From Flaccisagitta enflata (taxonomy: Eukaryota > Chaetognatha > Sagittoidea > Aphragmophora): a DNA stretch of 64,000 bases. This document shows positions 13,968-27,089 of the stretch, in pieces. Within the stretch, counting starts at the first letter, position 1. Every line of letters starts with the position of its first letter. The DNA is taken from NCBI GenBank assembly GCA_965153355.1, contig OZ231126.1, positions 35,154,001 through 35,218,000 of the forward strand. The letters run 5' to 3'. A program made the translations under genes and the position numbers. The notes beneath the pieces were generated by a model that was not told the DNA's origin, made no database searches, and saw only the letters and a list, made by a program, of their open reading frames with translations.

Positions 13968-14059
13968 TAGAAACGCCCTCAAAGACGGAGATGGATACAT
14001 GAGAAGGAAGAGAATTACGAGATGGAAAGGAAGGAGAAGAAGGAAAATGAGGAGAGAGG

Positions 14060-15142
14060 AATAGGCGCAAAAGCGTCAGATGGTCAGCGTTACCCGTTGC
14101 ACCTACGTTAGTGTATATCAGATGTGGAGGTGAGAGGGGAAGAGGCCCCGAGGGAGCCAATGACCCAGGGTACGACAAAGTGCGGGAGCACGGGAGCAAT
14201 GCTCCAAGGCAGCGAGCAGTCTTGTAGGCAGCAGAGGAAAGAAAAGTGGGGGTATAAGAAGAGATGAAAAGAAAGAGGGAAAAAGAGAAAGGAAGAGGGG
14301 AAAAAAAGGGGAAAAGGAAGGAAAAGATTAATTGATGATATCGCCCAACTAATAATACCTGCTTACAGAATGTTTGTGATAGTAACTGGTATTACAGAAT
14401 AAAGATTTCAAACATTGTGAAATTTGATTAATTCCTGCCTACAAAGTTTTGCCTTTAAAATTCATGGTAAACAAATAGCAAATGATACATAGATGTAGAA
14501 TTGCTTATATAAATCTTCTTTAGCGAAGGACTTTTTTCATACACAATATTTTATTAAGTCCCACCTATATAAGGTCATGTCAAGAAAATGATCAGGTTTT
14601 TAAGATGATTCCTGCCCACAAAATTCATTTGGTTGATGTACTGCAGATTGCTATCAATTTTGTTTGTCACTGAAATTATGCGAAAATCATACGCATGTTT
14701 TGTAGGCAGGGACCAGTAGAAATTTTTTGCTCGTAGGCAGCAAAAAATTTTGTCGGACCCTGCAATGACCTATGCTAGGATTTAGGCATTGAGGCTAGGA
14801 TATAAGTCTCAAGGCTGGAATAAGAGCTAAGAGGCTGGAATTTGAGCGGTGAGACCAGGATTTGAGCCACGAGGCTAGGGTTTGAGCGATATGGTTGGGA
14901 TTGAAGCCTCCAGACTGGGATGGGAGCCTTGAGGCTGGGGTTAGAGCTTTAGGACTGGGATTGGAGACTTGAGGCTCAAATAGGAACTTGAGGTAGGGAT
15001 TGGAGACTTGAGCCTAGAATCTGGGCTTAGATGCCAGGAGGGGGGGATGGTGAAGAAGAAGAAGGAGAAGGAGTAGAAAGAAGAGAAATTTCCCCGTATG
15101 TGTGAAAGCATAGGTAATCGGCCCCTTTGGAGCCGCTACCCA
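14060..15142. mobile_element. Composite family D element, copy 3, interrupted by a MITE
   Basis: The left part (family E motif, then GAGGCCCCGAGGGAGCCAAT) is split by the hAT-like MITE at 14166-14762. Then come CAATGACCTATGC, a ~20-bp GAGGCTAGGATTTGAGCC-type minisatellite (14777-15030) and the right end CCCCTTTGGAGCCGCTACCC. Confidence 0.75.
14166..14762 (+). mobile_element. hAT-like MITE, 597 bp, copy 2
   Basis: CAGGGTACGACAAA ... TTTGTCGGACCCTG, flanked by the 8-bp direct repeat CAATGACC (14158-14165 and 14763-14770). Opposite orientation to copy 1 and the same length. Inserted inside a family D element. Confidence 0.9.
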
Positions 15143-15625
15143 AAAAGAAGAAGAAGAAGATGGAGAAGAAGAAGAGGAAGGAGAAAATGAAGAAGAAGAA
15201 GAAGAAGAAGAAGAAAAAGAAAAAGAAAAAGAAAAAGAAAAAGAAAAAGAAAAAGAAAAAGAAAAAGAAAAAGAAGGAAGAAGAAGAAGAAGAAGAAGAA
15301 GAAGAAGAAGAAGAAGAAGAAGAAGAAGAAGAAGAAGAAGAAGAAGAAGAAGAGAAGAAGAAGATGAAGAAGTAGAAGAAGAAGAGGAAGGAGAAAAAGA
15401 AGAAGAAGAAGAAGAAGAAAAAGAAAAAGAAAAAGAAAAAGAAAAAGAAAAAGAAGAAGGAGAAGGAGAAGGAGAAGGAGAAGGAGAAGAAGAAGGAGAA
15501 GGAGAAGAAGAAGGAGAAGGAGAAGGAGAAGGAAAAGAAGAAGGAGAAGGAGAAGGAGAAGGAGGAGGAGAAGAAGGAGAAGAAGAAGAAGAAGGGAATA
15601 AAGAAATAGAAGAAGAAAAAGAAAA
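15140..15625. repeat. (GAA)n/(GAAAAA)n/(GGAGAA)n array
   Basis: Purine array of several related units. Confidence 0.95.
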
Positions 15626-15639
15626 GAACATGCGGAAAG

Positions 15640-16185
15640 CGATGTGATGATCCAGTGCGTAGTGGCTAAGAAATAGAGACTGAGATTGCCGTTAAAACGG
15701 AAGAATGTTCGTTACTAACGGTCATATCCAAGCATCACAATAATGATAACAATGCTACGGTTGATTATTAATTCTCATCGAAAAAAATACTTGAATCGAT
15801 GTGCAAGTATCACTGGTACGCACTACGAGAGTGCCTCATGAAGCTTGATATAAGGAGCTAAAGAGCGAAAAAACACGTCGGAATTAAAAGAAAATGGGCC
15901 AGAAATTATGGAGCTCGGAGATCGCTAAAAAGTGAACTCGTATCTGTCTCATGTGTCAACAAGAGAAAGAAAGTTGGATGGTGAGAGTTAGAAACATGGC
16001 AACGACGATGAAGGTCACGGCAAAAAGCGCGATGATCATCAATCTGAATGCCATCTTGTCAATTATGACTAATGGTAGAGTTAATGATTGACTGATGATG
16101 AAAATGATAAATTGCATTTCAGATGATCAAGATCGTGGTTACATCACCAGTCTTTATCAAAGCAAGATCGTACGCCTTCTCGCAT
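15640..16185. other. Unassigned sequence
   Basis: No gene or repeat supported. Confidence 0.35.
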
Positions 16186-16495
16186 CCATTCGTTCATTCA
16201 TTCATTCATTCATTCGTTCATTCATTCATTCATTCATTCATTTATTCATTCATTCATTCATTCATTCATTCATTCATTCATTCATTCATTCATTTTTTCA
16301 TTTATTCATTCATTCATACATTCGTGCATTCATTCATTCATTCATTCATTCATTCATTCATTTTTTCATTTATTCATTCATTCATTCATTCGTTCATTCA
16401 TTCATTCATTCATTCATTCATTCATTCATTCATTCATTCATTCATTCATTCATTCATTCATTCATTCATTCATTCATTCATACATTCATTCATAT
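16186..16495. repeat. (ATTC)n microsatellite
   Basis: About 300 bp of tetranucleotide with few interruptions. The overlapping long frames are repeat translations. Confidence 0.95.
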
Positions 16496-16739
16496 CATAA
16501 TCTGCGAGGCGTGCACACTGCCAAACACTCTGGCCCTGTTTGTGAGGGGAACTGATACGAGTCACGACTTAATAAGATCGTCGCTTTTATAAGTAAAACG
16601 GAGGAGATCTACAAAGACACTTACCACGAATCCTGAAGTACGAAAGCAATCAAATGAAATGGGAAAATCAAATTTCTCATAAGTCGGTTTTGCTTCAAGT
16701 TTGTCTGTCTCTCGATGAAATTTCCTTCATCTTCCTTTC

Positions 16740-16972
16740 TTACTACCCTCCTTCCTTCTTTCCTTCCCTCCTTCCTTCCTCCCTTCCTTCCTTCCTTCCT
16801 TCCTTCCTTCCTTCCTTCCTTCCTTCCTTCCTTCCTTCCTTCCTTCTTCCTTCTACTTCCTCCTTCCTTCCTTCCTTCCTTTCTTCCTTCCTTCCTGCCT
16901 TCCTTCCTACCTTCCTTCTTTCCTTCCTTCCTTTCTTCCTATCTTCCTTCCTTCCTTCCCTCCTTCCTTTTA
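16740..16972. repeat. (TTCC)n microsatellite
   Basis: Slightly interrupted tetranucleotide array. Confidence 0.95.
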
Positions 16973-17680
16973 TCAAATGTATGGACAACAAATCGATCGA
17001 GCGCCAAATACATTCTACAGCTCATCTCGCTTTGCAACGTGAACGCAGCCGAAGAAAAACATCGAAGAGTCTTTCTTGCAAACGGAACTTGTTAACAAGA
17101 GAGGCAGAAACGAGCAATGAAGAAGAAAAGAATGGCCACCTTACAGCTTACCCCCCCCCCCTCTCCCCCACCCCACCCCCATTTCCGCCTTGACAGTTAC
17201 GAAAGATGAGAAAAGAAGAAAAAAAAGAGGAAAAAGGCAAGTATCTCTGAGGTTTGACGGATCGTATCTCTCTATAGTGTGTTTGCGAACCGCTGTTTAT
17301 ACGCAAACACACTCAAAATGATAACAGTTTACGAAGAAAAAAACCCCTGCACATTGACAAACGCAACCATTACAGTCACAATGCATCTACTGAACCTATG
17401 CATCTAATAACTTGAATCTGACCATCGCACACTTCAAAATGGTTATTCGTACATTTGCTACTAAAATTCTCATATGAGCACAAAGGACTGAGCATTTACT
17501 TGATCCAGTATCTTGTTGACGCATAGAAACTGGTGGCATTGAGAAAAAGAACAGAAAAAAAAAGGAAAAACAGAAAAAAAAAAGCAAAAAAAGAAAAAAC
17601 AAGAGAAATGACTGAAAAGGCAACAAATGCGACGAAAGAAAATGACGACGCGCGAGAATTTTGGCAACTGCAAATGTTTC
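16973..17680. other. Unassigned sequence
   Basis: A-rich patch at 17540-17640. No gene supported. Confidence 0.35.
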
Positions 17681-17880
17681 TTTTCTTCTTTTTTCTTTCT
17701 CTTCCGCCCTCATTCTTCCTTTTCCTTTCTTCTTCTTTTCTTTCTTTCTTTCTTCCTTTCCTCTCTTCTTCACACTCATTCCTTTATTCTTCTTCTTCTT
17801 CTTCTTCCTTCTTTTTTCTTTCATCCTTTCTACTTATTTCATTCATTCTGTCTTTCTTTCCACTTTTCTTTCTTTTCCGC
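17681..17880. repeat. Degenerate TTC/TTTC pyrimidine tract
   Basis: Imperfect pyrimidine-rich simple sequence. Confidence 0.85.
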
Positions 17881-18083
17881 CTTACTTTTCGGTATGTCCG
17901 TCCGTTGGTCAGTTGGTCCGTGACCATCGTGTTAAAAAATTAAGAAAACGCGCATTTTTTTGCCGCAGTTGTGTCTGTGGCGGGGAAGGAGATGTGCGCT
18001 CCTGTCCACCCTTCCACGACATTATTGTAACCCCGCATTACTTGTTAATTCCTCATGTCTTTTTTGCCTCCACTTGTTGCAAG

Positions 18084-18660
<577 letters not shown>

Positions 18661-18671
18661 ACTGAACCCTT

Positions 18672-18795
18672 TTCATTTTCTTCTTCTTCTGGTTCTTGTT
18701 CTTGATCTTGTTCTTGTTCTTGTTCTTCTTGTTCTAGCTCTTGTTCTTTTTCTTCTTCTTCTTCTTCTTCTCCTTCTTCTTCTTCTCCCTCTTTT
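18672..18795. repeat. (TTCTTG)n/(TTC)n array
   Basis: Degenerate hexanucleotide passing into trinucleotide. Confidence 0.9.
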
Positions 18796-18903
18796 TTAGT
18801 AGGCTCTTCCATGGACACGCGTCCCAACATGAAGGTTGATGGATAGGAGAGGACGATATTAATGGGAAGGGAGAATCGGCGAGGATTCGTCTGCACCCAA
18901 ACT

Positions 18904-19022
<119 letters not shown>

Positions 19023-19211
19023 CTGACAGATAAAAGGAGTCACAGAGACACAGACAAACACAAAATAAGGGAAAGAAGAGAGATGTGATCTATATCACGT
19101 GACCACGTCAAGGAAAAAAAGAGTGAGCAGAAGAAAGAGAAGTAAGGCTGAAGGGAAGGGGACAAAAACGACAGGAATTGAGAAGGTTATGCCAGAGAGG
19201 AAGAAAGCGAC

Positions 19212-19266
19212 GAAAAAAGAAAGAAAGAAAGAAAGAAAGAAAAAGAGAAAGTAAGAAAGAGGAAAG

Positions 19267-19351
<85 letters not shown>

Positions 19352-19442
19352 TAAGAAAGAGAATAATAAGAGAATTTTGCCAAATTTTCGGAGGTCCATG
19401 CCCCCTTTATCATAGGCGTTAAAACCCGCAACATAAAAAAGT

Positions 19443-19525
<83 letters not shown>

Positions 19526-19562
19526 TCAGAATAAAGAAAGAAAGTCAGAATAAAGAAAGAAT
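19212..19562. repeat. (GAAA)n arrays
   Basis: Two tracts (19212-19355, 19440-19562) separated by about 85 bp of unique sequence. Confidence 0.95.
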
Positions 19563-19849
19563 ACAGAAAAAAAGGGAGCCCAAAAAAGAGAACCGAAATG
19601 GAGCGGCCAAGAAGAAGGAAGAGAAAAAAAAAAAAAAATAAGCTAAGAAAGGGAAAGCATGAAATCGAATCTGATGAGCAAACATATAAAAATCCGAACA
19701 TAAATCAAAAATGGTGATGAAGAAAGCAGAGAAGGGAAATAATAGAAAGTAAAGAAAGCCGGAGGAAATCTCTCTATTTGGACGCGCACGGACCTTCAAA
19801 GCAAGTTGGCAAGTCCGTCTTTGAGTATGCGCACCGTCGTCAGGTTTCC

Positions 19850-19933
19850 CTTTTTTTGTTTGTTTGTTTGTTTGTTTGTTTGTTTGTTTGTTTGTTTTTT
19901 GTTTGTTTGTTTGTTTGTTTGTTTGTTTGTTTG

Positions 19934-19985
<52 letters not shown>

Positions 19986-20065
19986 TGTGTGTGTTGTTTG
20001 TTTTTTGTTTGTTTGTTTGTTTGTTTGTTTGTTTGTTTGTTTGTTTGTTTGTTTGTTAGTTTGTT
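19850..20065. repeat. (GTTT)n-(GA)n-(GTTT)n
   Basis: A GA tract (19937-19983) sits between two GTTT tracts. Confidence 0.95.
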
Positions 20066-20069
20066 TGTT

Positions 20070-20312
20070 CACGGCCTTACAAAAGAGTCTAGAACTTGTA
20101 TTGCCGAGTCCATCATTGCAGAAAACCTCTAATCCCTTAAAAGGGGCAATACTACCTCTAAACTAGATGACTCTGATTTTTGACAGATTTATGAGTAAAT
20201 GAAAGGTAAGTAAAATTTAGAGCCCCGTAACCATTTTGATTTTAGCATGCATAAAGATGTTCGTTTGCAAATTTTCGGTCTTTGCTCCTCCGTGCCTGGC
20301 ATTTTTCGCTTT
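20070..20312. other. Unassigned sequence
   Basis: Nothing supported. Confidence 0.35.
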
Positions 20313-20375
20313 TGGGCAGGGGTCTCGAAGGGGTCAATAACCTATGCTTTCACATATGGGGGAATTTCTCCTCCT
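20313..20375. repeat. Family D end fragment
   Basis: TTTTGGGCAGGGGTCTCGAA with CCTATGCTTTCACATATGGG. The partner end was not found nearby. Confidence 0.6.
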
Positions 20376-21400
20376 CCTCTTTTTCCTCCTGCGTCCTTCC
20401 CTCGAGGTAGCAAACAACGCACGAATGGTTTCACCGCGTCCTTGCTCTTTTTCTTTTTTCCATGGCCTCACAACAGTACCCACTGCTCGGGACTGGAATA
20501 TATACAAAAATGAGAACGAGAGAACAGTTTATATGTTCGTTGTTAAAACCATTCTCTTGCAAAATGAGAGCGAAAGAGAGATAGAGTTGGAAAAAAAAGA
20601 ACTTGGCAGAATTAAATGAGAAAGGCAAAGGAGTGAAAGAGTGAAGTTTGAAGAGTGAAGTGCAAATGGTAAAGAAGGGGAATGGGGATGACATGATTGG
20701 GTATCAGGTCTTTACAAGAAACCTTCACTTCATTTTCAGTGAATACCCATGCCATAGAGACAGACACATCGACTTGGTATAAGTGGGCAGAGCTTGATGT
20801 GCCGGCCATGCCGTTATTTTAGTGTAAGATTTTTCATTTCTATACCAAAGAAAGCTGAGTAAATCAGAATAAGCAACTTTTCTTGGGCAAATTATCACGA
20901 ATACTACCCTTTGTAGCCTTAGAATAAACCATTTCATGACCTACTAAGATTGGATATCTCTTTTATAGTTTTATTAAGACCCACGTTACAGAATTACTTT
21001 TTTTTTGTAAAGACTCGCTACACGATACAGAAATGGTGAAGTAGTTGGAAAAAAGTCGAATTACGTAATTCGACTTTTTGAAACGTAGGGGAGAAATCGG
21101 GTTTTCCATTTTTGATTTGGGGGAATTTGCGGAAGTTGAGCCATTTCCTGACTGGGATGATACATTTTTTGATATTCACAGCAAAGAAAGAGCTAATTTT
21201 TCTCTTTCAAATGGCGCCAACCAGAAGTCTCTACGATCATTAGTTTTGGCGCTATGAATTTTTGAATCTTTTTTTATTTTTTCGCATTTTCGCGAAGATA
21301 GATATTTTTCATAGATCCCAAACTTTTCAACTAATGTAACAAATATATAGTCAGTCAGAGATGTTAAATTGATCCAACTTTTATGATGCCAGTTTGCATT
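20376..21400. other. Unassigned A/T-rich sequence
   Basis: No gene or repeat supported. Confidence 0.35.
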
Positions 21401-21409
21401 TCACTTGCT

Positions 21410-21423
21410 ATATATATACATAC

Positions 21424-21467
<44 letters not shown>

Positions 21468-21504
21468 ATATATATAGAGAGAGAGAATGAGATATATATA
21501 TATA

Positions 21505-21554
<50 letters not shown>

Positions 21555-21607
21555 CATATATAGTGAAAGATATATATATTAGAGAGAGAGACAGAAACAA
21601 AGAGAGA

Positions 21608-21692
<85 letters not shown>

Positions 21693-21790
21693 ACATCACA
21701 CACACATCACATATCACATATCACACACCACACACACATCACACATCACACATCTCACACACATCAAACATCACACACACACATCGCATC
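21410..21790. repeat. TA/GA tracts and (CA)n
   Basis: TA-rich to 21580, pure CA about 21608-21687, then degenerate CACACATCA units. Confidence 0.95.
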
Positions 21791-21944
21791 ACACAATATT
21801 CAATCACAATTTACTCTGCACTGAAAAAGAGATCTACTCACACTTTTCCGCCTCGGCTTAATAGCCTACTTATTATAGTGAACTGTGAGGTAATATTTAA
21901 GGAAATCATTGCTCCATTCCAACGTGTGAATACGATACAGACAT

Positions 21945-21945
21945 G

Positions 21946-21983
<38 letters not shown>

Positions 21984-22080
21984 TATATAGAGAGAGAGAG
22001 AGAGACAGAGAGACAGACAGACAGACAGACAGACATAGACAGAGACAGACAGAGAGAAAGAAAGAGAAAAAGAGAGAGAC
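21945..22080. repeat. (TA)n-(GA)n-(CAGA)n
   Basis: Compound microsatellite. Confidence 0.95.
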
Positions 22081-22253
22081 TTACTATCTGCGTTCTCATT
22101 GAGAATCGGGGCCCTGGAACGTTGGTTACGAGGAGAGGTAACAAAAAAGAAAGGATGGGGAATTTCCAGGACGTAGGAAAATTGACGAGGACATTTTTGA
22201 AGTTTTGAGGGTGAAGACGTTTTTGAGGGGATGAGAGGAGATGAAGGGGGAGA

Positions 22254-22294
22254 AGGAGGAGGAGGAGGAGGAGGAGGAGGAGGAGGAGGAGGAA
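22254..22294. repeat. (GGA)n microsatellite
   Basis: Short trinucleotide array. Confidence 0.9.
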
Positions 22295-22408
22295 ATGTTT
22301 ACGAGGCTTTCAACACGACGCACTCGCGCGAAATGCAGTAAAAGATAAGCGCATCGGAGGCGATCAACATGACAACATGAGAATGACATGAAAGCAAAAA
22401 ACACACAG

Positions 22409-22434
<26 letters not shown>

Positions 22435-22439
<5 letters not shown>

Positions 22440-22566
22440 AAAACAAGGCCAAGTAGGCCAATAAGGTGCGACGTGTGGATCGTCGAACGAATGTGTTACC
22501 AACAGACACAAAGACCAACCAACCGACGGACACATCCAGTTATAGAGGTGCTTTGTCGCACCTAAA
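22435..22566. mobile_element. Family B repeat
   Basis: A GTGCGACGTGTGGATCGTCG start, GACCAACCAACCGACGG core and GGTGCTTTGTCGCACCTAAA end. The ends share GTGCGAC/GTCGCAC inverted symmetry. Also found in a capsid gene intron and at 58.9 kb. Confidence 0.75.
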
Positions 22567-22634
22567 ATGATGTAGATGTATAGAAGATGCACTGATGAAG
22601 GCGACGAACATGACTAGATGAGAATAACATGGAA

Positions 22635-22830
22635 CAAGGCCGGATACACGGCTACCCCAGTCGCGTGTGGGTGGGCAAGGGCCGTAGTTGAGGTCACCAG
22701 ATCATTTGGGTAGGAGCGGTGAGGCCAAAAACCCCAGAAGCCCAAAAAAGTAAAGTGTGACCGACGGACCGACGGACCGACGGACGGACCGATAAAGCGG
22801 GGTTTAGAGTTGCGTAGCACGAGACTAAAG
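22635..22830. mobile_element. Family A repeat
   Basis: CCGGATACACGGCTACCCCA start, GGGTGGGCAAGGG box, GACCGACGGACCGACGGAC core and a GTAGCACGAGACTAAA end. Confidence 0.8.
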
Positions 22831-23190
22831 ACAAGATGTAGATGTATACTAGAAGTGAAGATGAACGGATGAAGACGATGAACAGTACAAGATGAGAATA
22901 ACATGGGAAAAGAAAGATTTGTAGATGTATACAAGCTCAACTGCATGTAGACGTGTCGAAGTGAAGATGAAAGCGTAAGAGAAATCAAGAAGAAAAGATG
23001 GAGACTTTGTGATTGTCGGAAGTTGATGAAATGAGATGAAGATGTGCCAGAGTGGGAAATTGGGAATGTTACAGTAATGGACAAATGAGGCCGCACAACT
23101 GGTTGGGTATGAAATGGTTACGAAAAAATATGATTTAATGAAGTTCTGGATCAAACGAGAACTACACACTCGCCTCTCAAATTGAGTCCA
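22831..23190. other. Unassigned sequence with GATGAAGA-like short repeats
   Basis: AAGATGTAGATGTATA recurs at 22832 and 22918. No gene. Confidence 0.4.
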
Positions 23191-23755
23191 GGTCAAAAGT
23201 CACAGTACAGTGGGTTTTTTTGCAGTTTCTCATAGTTTGAGGGTTGTTTGAACTATAACTATCATTCATGAAATCTTGTCAAAGGCGCTTTTTGAGAAAT
23301 TTGAAAAAAAGAAAATTTCTAATCTCATTTTGAATATAGATCTTTTGAAGTTATCCAAACCTCTTTTTTGTTAGTAAATTTGTAATCCTGATTTCCTTTC
23401 CTTTGATATGTCACACTGTATACTTTCTTGAAGGATTATAATTTTCAATTTTTTAGCCACCGGTGCAAAATAATAACGGTGGCTTAAACATTGAAATTTC
23501 TATTTCTTCTTAAAAACATCTAGTGCGACCTATCAAACGAAAGGAAATAACATCAAGATTACAAATTTGCTATCAAAAAAGAGGTCTGGATGAGTTGAAA
23601 AATTCTTAATTCAAAATGAGGTTAAAATTACTCTTTTTTTTTTTAATTTTTCAAAAAGCGCCCTTGAAAAGATTTCATAACTGTTAGTTTTAGTTAAAGT
23701 AACCTTCAAACTGTCACAAACTACAAAAAAACCTACTTTAGTATGACTTTTCACC
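23191..23755. mobile_element. Foldback element, ~565 bp
   Basis: Imperfect arms of about 260 bp (for example CAGTGGGTTTTTTTGCAG against CTACAAAAAAACCTACTT), with a central hairpin of GCCACCG and CGGTGGC around 23457-23485. Confidence 0.75.
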
Positions 23756-23859
23756 TGCATTCACGCTGAGAGGACAGTGTACAGCAAAGCATAAGAAAAG
23801 TGTCTGGAGGAGAAAATGAAAAGATGAAGGTGATGTGAAAACAAGGATACAATGCAGCG

Positions 23860-23975
23860 ATAGAGCAGCGGTAATGGAGTTACAGCGACGGAACAGCAGT
23901 AATGGAGTTACAGCGAAGGAACAGCAGTAATGGAGTAATGCGAAGGAGCTAGAGTAATGGAACAACGGTAACACC
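23860..23975. repeat. Short tandem with GCAGTAATGGAGTTACAGCG units
   Basis: About four imperfect units of 30 bp. Confidence 0.8.
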
Positions 23976-24184
23976 CAATGGATAAAGTGCAGGATGAAAG
24001 AACACAAAGGAAAGACAAAAGTAATAATAAAACGAAAGAAAGAAAAAAGAGAAATCGTATAAAAGAAGAAGAAGTGGAGCAAAGAAGATAAGAGGAGAAA
24101 TGTTTATGAGGCAATCAATGAGACGAGAGGCGAGAGAAGAAGAGGAAACGGAAACGAGTCTCATTCAATGCCGGATACCAACCA

Positions 24185-24450
24185 AGTTGTGGCGCTAGGA
24201 CGCCGGAAACCACCCACGCTCAAGGCGCTGGGACGCAGAAAAGCCACAACGGGGGAACCTCAGGAGTGCCGAGAGTGATGGATTAACGGGACGCCGTGTA
24301 ACCGGGACGCTGGGGGCGGGACTTGCCGTTCGCCGCGCCAGGAACAGTGGATGGGACGACGCGACGCTGGGACTCCTCATAACCGGAACTCGGAGAGGCC
24401 AGGTGGCCGAGGCTGGAACGCCAGGAGGCCAGGTGGCCGGGGCTGAAGTA
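24185..24450. repeat. GC-rich degenerate minisatellite
   Basis: Imperfect AACCGGGACGCTGGG-type units, strikingly GC-rich against an A/T-rich background. A minus-strand frame across it is probably not a gene. Confidence 0.6.
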
Positions 24451-24549
24451 GTTTGAAAAGATAAAAAAGACGACTCGGGGCAGTCCCCAGAGAGACGCCG
24501 GTAAACAATTGGATTATTCTTCGGCGTCTTCATGATCGCCAAAGAAATA

Positions 24550-24728
24550 TTTTTAAGTCACATGCAGGCGACTCTACACCCCGCTTTGTCGGTCCGTCCG
24601 TCGGTCCGTCACACTTTACTTTTTTGGGGTTTTCATGGTCTTTGGCTTCACTGCTTCACTGCAAGTGACCTCAAATACGGCCCCTGCCCACCCGCAAGCG
24701 ACTTGGGTAGCCGTGTATCCGGCCTTGT
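24550..24728. mobile_element. Family A repeat, reverse orientation
   Basis: AGGCGACTCTACACCCCGCT start, GTCGGTCCGTCCGTCGG core and GGTAGCCGTGTATCCGGCC end. Confidence 0.8.
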
Positions 24729-24729
24729 T

Positions 24730-25210
24730 AAGGCTTACATTTCCTCAAGATAGTCGAATATTTAAAAATCTGTTTTCATGACTAATGTGCGTTAAAAGGG
24801 TCTCTCTTTCAATTTTCAACTATAGAGCATTTACCTGACCCAAATTACAAAGCGAAAACAAAATCAGGAATGCTTTGGTCAAGCAAAGAGGAAAGAATGA
24901 AAATTATCAATGTATCGGAGGAGGATTTGAACAACAAGACTTAAGGAGGGTGTCTGCCCCTCCTTAATCACAAACTCTTTTTCCCAGGTCAATGTTTCAA
25001 GAAATTAATTTCTATTCTCACCCTGCGCATTATCACAGTGCTCATGTCAGGCGATCTACCCACTAGCCATAGACGCTGACTGCTTCTATGAAATTGTGCT
25101 TTAAAACTGAGAGTTAGGGAGACTAAAAAAGAGTTGATGAAAAAAATCGTTCATAAGTTGTACCTTTACCCTGTATTTCTTACGATTTTTACTTTAATGA
25201 ATAGCAAAAT
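24730..25210. other. Unassigned sequence
   Basis: Nothing supported. Confidence 0.35.
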
Positions 25211-25214
25211 AATG

Positions 25215-25510
25215 TCAATTTTCTAGACGCTCGCTAGCCTGACTGGGGCAACGTAGGAAGCTGAAATTTTTACTGAAGAGAGAGAAGACATGTGGCTAGG
25301 GTAGACCTGAAACAAATTCCCAAAAAAGCTACTAGCCTCTTTATGGTTACATTTAACAGATTTCTTCTCAGATTTTTAGTATGTAAAATATCAAAATTTA
25401 AATTTTTTTTCCAGGTCTACCCTAGCCACATGTCTTCTCTCTCTTCAGTAAAAATTTCAGCGCCCCACATTGCCTCAGTCAGTCTAGCGAGTGTCTGAAA
25501 AATTGCCTAT
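25215..25510. mobile_element. Foldback element, ~295 bp
   Basis: Arms of about 100 bp: CATGTGGCTAGGGTAGACCT at the left and its exact reverse complement at the right. Both arms also carry GACGCTCGCTAG or CTAGCGAGTGTC near the ends. Confidence 0.85.
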
Positions 25511-25626
25511 ATTTGTTATTTTTCAATTTTCTGAAATTTTTTGTAGGGGTTTCTTACACAGGTATTCGACATTGTATAAAAGAAAAACAATTTTCAGGGT
25601 CACTTCATTTTGAAGCAACGATAGCC

Positions 25627-25805
25627 TTAAGTCACATGCAGGCGACTCATTTACCCCCGCTTAATGACATACTTGGTCCGTTGTGAATTGGTCGCTTCAT
25701 CTGTCATACAAAGAACTGTTTGGGCATAAACAGGCTTTTAATGCCATACAGTTGCCTTCTTGCTCGCTGTCCCTGCTCATCCGTATGTGACCGTCGTAGT
25801 TGCGT
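25627..25805. repeat. Degenerate family A repeat
   Basis: CACATGCAGGCGACTCAT start, with a decayed core and a CATCCGTATGTGACCGTCG end. Confidence 0.5.
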
Positions 25806-27080
25806 ATTTAAACGGAGGCACAAAGTCACGTAACTTTTTGTAGATAATCATTTAAAAGCTAGAGATATATTCTTATTGTTACAAAAGAAAGCTTGAACTT
25901 GTGCTGAGTTTCTTTTACGACTTCTTGCCAACCAAGAGGCCGGTTTTGCGGTTTAATCCTCTTTGCCTCTTTGAGTTTGGAGCGTAAAACATATTAAAAA
26001 ATGGTTTGCTTTGACATTGGTCATGTTTACCAATGATTCTCCTGATGTGCTTATGATACGATAAATCTTTGTGAGAACAAAGACATGTATCTATTAGAAT
26101 TTTAGTTTTGAGAGGTCTTGATGTTTTGGTTTTTGGGTTTTGGGTTTTCGAAATTTACATCAGTTATGCTTATTCATGTCTTCCTGTCAGACCCTCTCTC
26201 TGTGACCTTGTCTCACACTTTCCGCTTTGCTTTCCATTTTGACGATGCAGTCTTGATGAAACTCTTGAAAGTCCTAAATTCATCACCGATATCGATGCCA
26301 ATGTGTGAATGCGAACATTCAATCATGGGATCGTCGATAAGTCGTTGTCGTCATTTCAGTCGTGATCTTCGCCTGAGACCAAAAAAACAGAAATAGACTG
26401 ATAATGATTGAAGCGGAGACAAGTATTCAATGGACAACAGATTTTGTCGATACTGATTTATGAAAAAGATCGTTCGCGTGAATTAGCTGTAATGGCTGGA
26501 GACTCTTTGATGGAAATACAACCAATTGCGTCTTTTCTGACAGACAGAATGTTGCAGAATATTTTTTTTTTATCTTTTTTTTCTATTCAAGTAAAGAATA
26601 AGTTTTTAATATGCAAGACGTGAAAGAATTGAATCCCCTTAGTCAAATTGAACTGCAATAAAACAAGAGTATGGGCTACTTTATTTGTAGTTTCTGTCTC
26701 AAGCTCAAAGGGATGTCAATGTGCCATTCTTAGCAATCTTCTTATGAATTTCTTTTATTCGTACGTGCGTAAATCACTCTGTCTAACTCCATCCATTGAT
26801 TCACTTCCTCTTTCCTTCACAAAAATACTACATATAAAGAGACAGATTGACTGACGGCACATTTTATCATGAAGACACTCTAGGGTAAACCTAATAAGGA
26901 TATCAAAGTTGCACTTCTTTTAGCTCTCTCTCTCTCTCTCTCTCCTTTTTTTTCTCATTGGCGGGGAAAACGGTCCGTCATTGAGTCTAATGGATTCGCA
27001 TTTATTTCTAATCTTATCAACTGCGTGTTATCGATCCTCAACCGCGCGCGTTCCAGCATTTCTCTCTGTTGCAGATGTGC
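25806..27080. other. Unassigned sequence
   Basis: A short (CT)n at 26926-26945 is the only clear repeat. Minor open frames are not supported as genes. Confidence 0.35.
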
Positions 27081-27089
27081 AACACTTAC

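Noticed and set aside
16095-17193. Long frames with FIHS and FLPS peptides
   Set aside because: They are ATTC and TTCC tetranucleotide arrays.
24195-24542. 115-aa minus-strand frame rich in Pro, Ala and Ser
   Set aside because: It covers a GC-rich degenerate minisatellite; the composition follows the repeat and there are no splice or domain signals.
26118-26396. 92-aa plus-strand frame, and a protein-like stretch on the opposite strand
   Set aside because: Neither strand shows a consistent exon with both splice sites in an open phase; evidence too thin to list as a gene.
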